64,000 bases of DNA from the NCBI GenBank assembly GCA_030681615.1, contig JAUXSA010000195.1, positions 44,982-108,981 on the forward strand. Direction: 5' to 3'. Origin of the DNA: Bacteroidota bacterium (GTDB lineage Bacteria > Bacteroidota > Bacteroidia > B-17B0 > Aurantibacillaceae). The notes below the pieces were generated by a model. That model was not told the DNA's origin. It saw nothing but the letters and a program-made list of their open reading frames with translations, and searched no databases. Positions 62,501 to 64,000 of the stretch are shown piece after piece. Position numbers and translations under genes: made by a program. The number at the start of each line of letters is the position of its first letter. Within the stretch, counting starts at the first letter, position 1.

Positions 62501-62597
62501 ACAACAACCGGTTGGAAAATTTATATGGACACTAAATGGCGAGCTTATTGACGGAAGAAAAATAAAAATGGCCGGAGAAACAATTTTAAATAGATAA
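56562..62597 (+). CDS. Giant repeat adhesin with PKD domains and T9SS type B sorting domain
   Basis: 2011 residues. After a signal peptide (IFFTALTQDIFAQ) comes a Cys-rich N-terminal region to about residue 310. Eight Ig/PKD-like repeats of ~81 residues follow (57500-59446; consensus GANSPLCxGQTLxLT...TYNWSGPNxFTS...QNPTI...GTYSV), then nine ~88-residue repeats of a second kind (59448-61818; QTVCANNxTVxLxG...WxSSGTGxFSPN...YIPSxADTTAG...LTSTNNGGC), then two PKD domains (SFTDIS...WLWQFNGD, WSWSFGDAS) and a type B C-terminal sorting domain (PSGFTPNGDGVNDIL, IFNEWGNQIF). Secreted by T9SS to the surface, likely for adhesion or gliding. The partner sprF-like gene starts 5 bases after its stop. Confidence 0.92.
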   Translation: MKKIYPTLRKDCILFFIFFTALTQDIFAQTACIPTCSAVTSFTANLSSNPNNSYTVSSVRNGKCCFGTGSDACVVFYVSVHPSATEIKFFKSGGNNGSYQINCSGTMYNPTDPVCLNGLTNFCLTYCNPGGNNDTYTITTSSGFSATPNFSLRAGCSGTMSVSGLTPNSITWTSITGSVQGLYNSYLSCTSGSNCMTPIVTPTASTPSFIDYLVCGTKAGCSSGTVCDTVRVYTTPGLTVAITPTNPVICSGGPSTIALTSSVSGGASPYTYTWSNTANTSSTAVTAGSYTVNVNDATTGCSPITQTITVGAAPTPTTPSVVSNSPLCAGQALNFTTPTTGGTYTWTGPNSFTSTLQNPSISNITTAGAGTYSIFTTVGGCTSVAGTVVVTVNTSPATPTVGANSPLCALQTLSLTASNIGGATYSWSGPNGFSSISQNPTIPNVTTAAAGTYSVFATASGCSGPTGTVAVTVNPAPAAPIAGANGPLCAGQTLSLTASFTTGATYNWSGPNTFTSAIQNPIISAATPAATGLYSVSATVAGCTGPVGTISVNVSNQPSPPVAGANSPLCIGQTLSLTASFTTGITYSWSGPNGFISSLQNPTITGITLAENGTYSVFATSAGGCAGPTTTLAVTVNTVPSAPTAGANTPLCVGQTLNLTSTFTSGATYNWSGPNTFTSNVQNPTIAGITIAGSGIYSVNATVAGCTGPAGTISVTVNATPASPTAGANTPLCVGQTLNLTSTFTAGATYNWSGPNTFTSNVQNPTIAGITIAGAGIYSVNATISGCTGPIGTISVTVNPIPSQLVLTSNSPVCELQTLTFSASPNSSTYNWTGPNGFTSILQNPSISNISLLGTGSYSATQTVLGCTSSVTVINVTVNPAASTPTVTSNSPVCLGQSINLNQSTIGGATYNWSGPNAFNSTNQNPTIANASFLASGTYSVFATVAGCPGQTVTISVLVSSPGTVTSGASPTVCANNSTVTLNGSSSTGSGSWASSGSGIFSPNTLNGSYIPSNADISAGLVTLTLTSTNNGGCAPVNTTLNVQITPAPTSNAGSSQTVCANNATVSLSGSVTIASGGIWSSSGTGSFSPNNTALNPNYIPSASDISSGSFTLALTTSGNGNCIAVSNSIVISISPAPVVIPGPNPQVVCKNNPNFQLNGSSTTGSGIWASSGTGTFSTSNTILNPTYIPSTADTTAGSITLTLTSTNNGGCNMVSQTMTILYISTITVNAGSDQVVCANNSTVTLNGVSTTGAGIWTSSGTGTFSPAATLLTTNYIPSAADILAGVVTLTLTTTNNGGCNPISNAMTITITPGPTADAGPSQTVCANNATVALSGSVTIAGGGVWSSSGTGTFSPNNTTLNVNYIASSADTTAGSVIITLSTTANGNCNATTNTMVIYFSPAPLVNAGANLFVCKNNPTAILNGYSSTGSATWTTLGTGTFSPNNAISNPTYTPSTADTTAGSVMLIYTSLNNGGCNLVNDTVLITYSGVPVITAGNNQTVCANNSTVVLTGVSSTGSGTWTTSGTGIFLPNTINGNYIPSAADVSAGTITLNLTSTNNGGCNAVLGNMIVNITPAPLVNAGVNLTLCANAAAINLNGSFTISAGAQWSSSGTGTFMPNTTNMNTSYIPSSADTTAGSVMIFLSTTGNGNCLQVTDTILINFISAPFANAGGDLNLCPNAANPALNGVCTTSSVTWVTLGSGTFSPSNNILNPIYIPSVADNAAGTVTLVMTSGTVTCGSASDTLVLNFKTKPKASFNYTNSCIGSATSFTDISTSPPTGTIVSWLWQFNGDTSTVNNPAYTFSTTGNQTVVLLVSNGNCTDSISKIVFINPRPFAAFSHTVLCHDSVAFKQNASISPGGITSWSWSFGDASISLLPNPFHVYNDTGTYIVSLQVISDSNCIGNRTDTVRVKKCNNEIVIGEPAVPSGFTPNGDGVNDILFVKGGPFTSLDFRIFNEWGNQIFQSDIQSNGWDGTFKQTQQPVGKFIWTLNGELIDGRKIKMAGETILNR
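57500..59446 (+). repeat. First intragenic repeat array of the adhesin (8 units, ~243 bp)
   Basis: Units begin with PxxPxxGANSPLC-like sequence and end with VTVN. Units 5 and 6 (about 58489-58968) are nearly identical in DNA, including a shared run through NWSGPNTFTSNVQNPTIAG with one silent change, indicating a recent duplication. Confidence 0.85.
59448..61818 (+). repeat. Second intragenic repeat array of the adhesin (9 units arranged as 3 x ABC)
   Basis: Nine ~264 bp units fall in three subtypes in strict order: A (VCANNSTV...STTGxG), B (AxNAxVxLSGSxTIxxGG...TTxGNGNC) and C (xCKNNP...LNPTYIPS). ABC blocks start near 59448, 60237 and 61036, so the array has grown or been kept homogeneous in ~790 bp blocks. 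Confidence 0.75.
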
Positions 62598-62602
62598 ACA
62601 TC

Positions 62603-63631
62603 ATGAACAAAAAAATAATATCATATTTATCAGGCTTTATTTTTATTGCCACATTTGTTAAAGCACAAGACTACCACGTATCGCAATACGATGTTGCTAC
62701 CTTATATTTAAACGCAGGTACTACAGGCATGTATGGACACGAAACCGGAGACTATAAAGTTTATCTCGATCAGCGTTCGCAATGGCGATCCATTGGCATA
62801 AAACCTTTTCTAACTTCCTATATAGCATACGATAAACCTCACACAATTAGAAATAGAAATGTGGGATTTGGAGCCTTTATTATTAATAATAACGGCGGGC
62901 TTGGTAATTATAATACATTCACCTTTATGGGTTCTGCTGCCTATGATATATTAGGCAAGGCCGATACGAAATCTACACAAAAGCATATACTTTCTGTTGG
63001 GATACAAATGGGTTTGTTTTACAGATCTACTAATCCTGATAAGCTTAATTACGATGTACAATATTCGCTTGCAAATAATGGAGGTGCATTTGATCAAAGC
63101 ATTTCAAGCAATGAGATCTATAATCGCGTAAACATTACACGTTTCGATGCTAACTACGGTTTATATTATAAATATATTGAACGAGGAGAAAAAGTGCATC
63201 CTTACGCTGGCTTTTCTATGTCGCACTTAACAAAGCCTAACGAATCTTTAGTTGGCGGAAAGACACAAATGCCTATAAAGTTTATTGGTTATGGCGGGTG
63301 CGAGATAAAAATAGACGATAAAATGGATATAATACCTCGTATTTTTTACGCCAACCAGGCAAAGGCAAATGAGTTTACAGGAGGCTTATTGTTTTATTAT
63401 AGAATAAATGAAAACAACGTAAAAATAATGGCAGGTTTTGATTACCGCTTGAAAGATGCTTATAACATAAGCCTAGGTTTAAAACATCCAAGTTACGCGC
63501 TGAGGTTTAGTTATGATATTAACGCATCGTATTTAAAGAATTATACAAATGGCCGGGGCGCCCTGGAAGTGTCTTTAATTTATGTTGGAGAAAAGGGAAA
63601 ATCGTTTTTTAAATCCGTTTCTCAATTTTGA
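62603..63631 (+). CDS. PorP/SprF-family type IX secretion system outer membrane protein
   Basis: 342 residues with signal peptide (MNKKIISYLSGFIFIATFVKAQ) and the family start DYHVSQYDVATLYLNAGTTGMY...QRSQWRSIG, then repeated amphipathic strands of a beta-barrel ending LEVSLIYVGE...FKSVSQF. Proteins of this family sit next to type B T9SS substrates and are needed for their secretion or surface attachment, as SprF is for SprB. The 5-base gap from the adhesin implies a two-gene operon. Confidence 0.92.
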   Translation: MNKKIISYLSGFIFIATFVKAQDYHVSQYDVATLYLNAGTTGMYGHETGDYKVYLDQRSQWRSIGIKPFLTSYIAYDKPHTIRNRNVGFGAFIINNNGGLGNYNTFTFMGSAAYDILGKADTKSTQKHILSVGIQMGLFYRSTNPDKLNYDVQYSLANNGGAFDQSISSNEIYNRVNITRFDANYGLYYKYIERGEKVHPYAGFSMSHLTKPNESLVGGKTQMPIKFIGYGGCEIKIDDKMDIIPRIFYANQAKANEFTGGLLFYYRINENNVKIMAGFDYRLKDAYNISLGLKHPSYALRFSYDINASYLKNYTNGRGALEVSLIYVGEKGKSFFKSVSQF

Positions 63632-63644
63632 TCGGAATAAAGAT

Positions 63645-64000
63645 CTAATTATACCCTACAACTTCTCTTACCTGTTTTAGTTTTTCGTTAGCAAGCTTAT
63701 TTGCTTTTGTTTCGCCAATTGCTAATTCTTTTTCCAGGACCTCTGTATTGGCCATTAAACGATCGTACGTTAAACGTTGTTCTTTAAACTGATCTAATAT
63801 CAATTCTAATAAAGCCGTTTTTGCATGGCCGTAACCAAAATTTCCTTTGATATAATTTTGACGTAATTCTTCTGTTTGTTTTTCGCTTCCTAACAATCGG
63901 TATAATTTAAAAACATTATCTGTCTCCGGATCTTTAGGTTCTTCTAAACCTTTGCTATCAGTTACAATGCTCATCACTACTTTTTTTAATTCCTTTTCAG
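63645..64000 (-). CDS. trpS: Tryptophanyl-tRNA synthetase, C-terminal part (cut by window edge)
   Basis: The frame is open to the right edge (EKELKKVVMSIVTDSKGLEEPKDPETDNVFKLY reading in), and ends with HAKTALLELILDQFKEQR and KANKLANEKLKQVREVVGYN, the C-terminal helical part of class I TrpS; the SIVTDS segment lies just after the KMSKS loop of the family. Only about 118 codons are in the window. The last codons are duplicated as a decayed fragment at 56176-56250. It converges on the sprF-like gene with a 13-base gap. Confidence 0.9.
   Translation of the reverse strand, partial: EKELKKVVMSIVTDSKGLEEPKDPETDNVFKLYRLLGSEKQTEELRQNYIKGNFGYGHAKTALLELILDQFKEQRLTYDRLMANTEVLEKELAIGETKANKLANEKLKQVREVVGYN

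Overview
This is an AT-rich chromosomal segment of a member of the Bacteroidota, most likely an environmental member of the Flavobacteriales or a nearby order (inference). The indicators are type IX secretion (T9SS) substrates with type A and type B C-terminal sorting domains, a PorP/SprF-family partner, a TonB cluster of the form exbB-exbD-exbD-tonB-PstS-like-TPR, an uppS-bamA-ompH-ompH envelope cluster, a futalosine-pathway mqnC, a Bacteroidota-type homogentisate dioxygenase and L-threonine dehydrogenase, and several TAnnTTTG promoter-like boxes. Nothing reads as phage, plasmid, insertion sequence or CRISPR.

Layout. 1-2244: tail of an unknown membrane protein, convergent with a Kup potassium transporter. 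2504-8086: two tandem paralogous ~920-residue T9SS type B surface proteins. 8117-11009: RsmB-type rRNA methyltransferase, a small DUF7793-like protein, an exported rhodanese and CysQ. 11026-11273: tRNA-Arg(TCT) beside a decayed second copy that carries a palindrome. 11382-16037: a glycosyltransferase fused to a membrane/nucleotide-binding half, an orphan DsbD-alpha protein and a full DsbD. 16168-20090: minus-strand run with purT, mqnC, a YjbR protein and two unknown exported proteins. 20308-26467: the TonB energising cluster. 26783-31342: uppS, bamA and two Skp/OmpH chaperones. 31641-38401: a MORN-type protein, cysS, glutaminyl cyclase, an unknown exported protein and polA. 38554-40773: a T9SS type A surface protein with a caspase/gingipain-like core. 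40836-43609: tyrS-rpoN. 44990-47427: an ECF sigma factor translationally coupled to a membrane-anchored trypsin-like protease with an anti-sigma-like N-terminus, facing two tiny paralogous lipoproteins. 47493-56101: Mrp/ApbC, outer membrane and secreted proteins, threonine dehydrogenase, TrhO, HmgA and a TPR-SpoIIE phosphatase. 56562-63631: a 2011-residue repeat adhesin with its PorP/SprF partner. The end of trpS runs off the right edge.

How the genes fit together. Much of the window concerns the cell envelope: outer membrane assembly (BamA, Skp), energy transduction (TonB/ExbBD), periplasmic thiol chemistry (DsbD) and T9SS-exported surface proteins. The rest is housekeeping (PolA, TyrS, CysS, TrpS, RpoN, RsmB) scattered in small operons.

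Most interesting observations: (i) the adhesin-sprF module is bracketed by the intact trpS 3' end on the right and a decayed ~75 bp copy of the same junction on the left, which looks like a scar of module insertion or duplication; (ii) the adhesin's second repeat array has a higher-order A-B-C period of three repeats; (iii) the sigma factor/anti-sigma-like protease pair faces small lipoproteins across a region with two near-identical boxes exactly 80 bp apart; (iv) a duplicated tRNA-Arg-terminator unit has one copy broken by a palindrome whose relative also sits, in frame, in the polA interdomain linker; (v) the glycosyltransferase fusion has CTG where its start codon should be.
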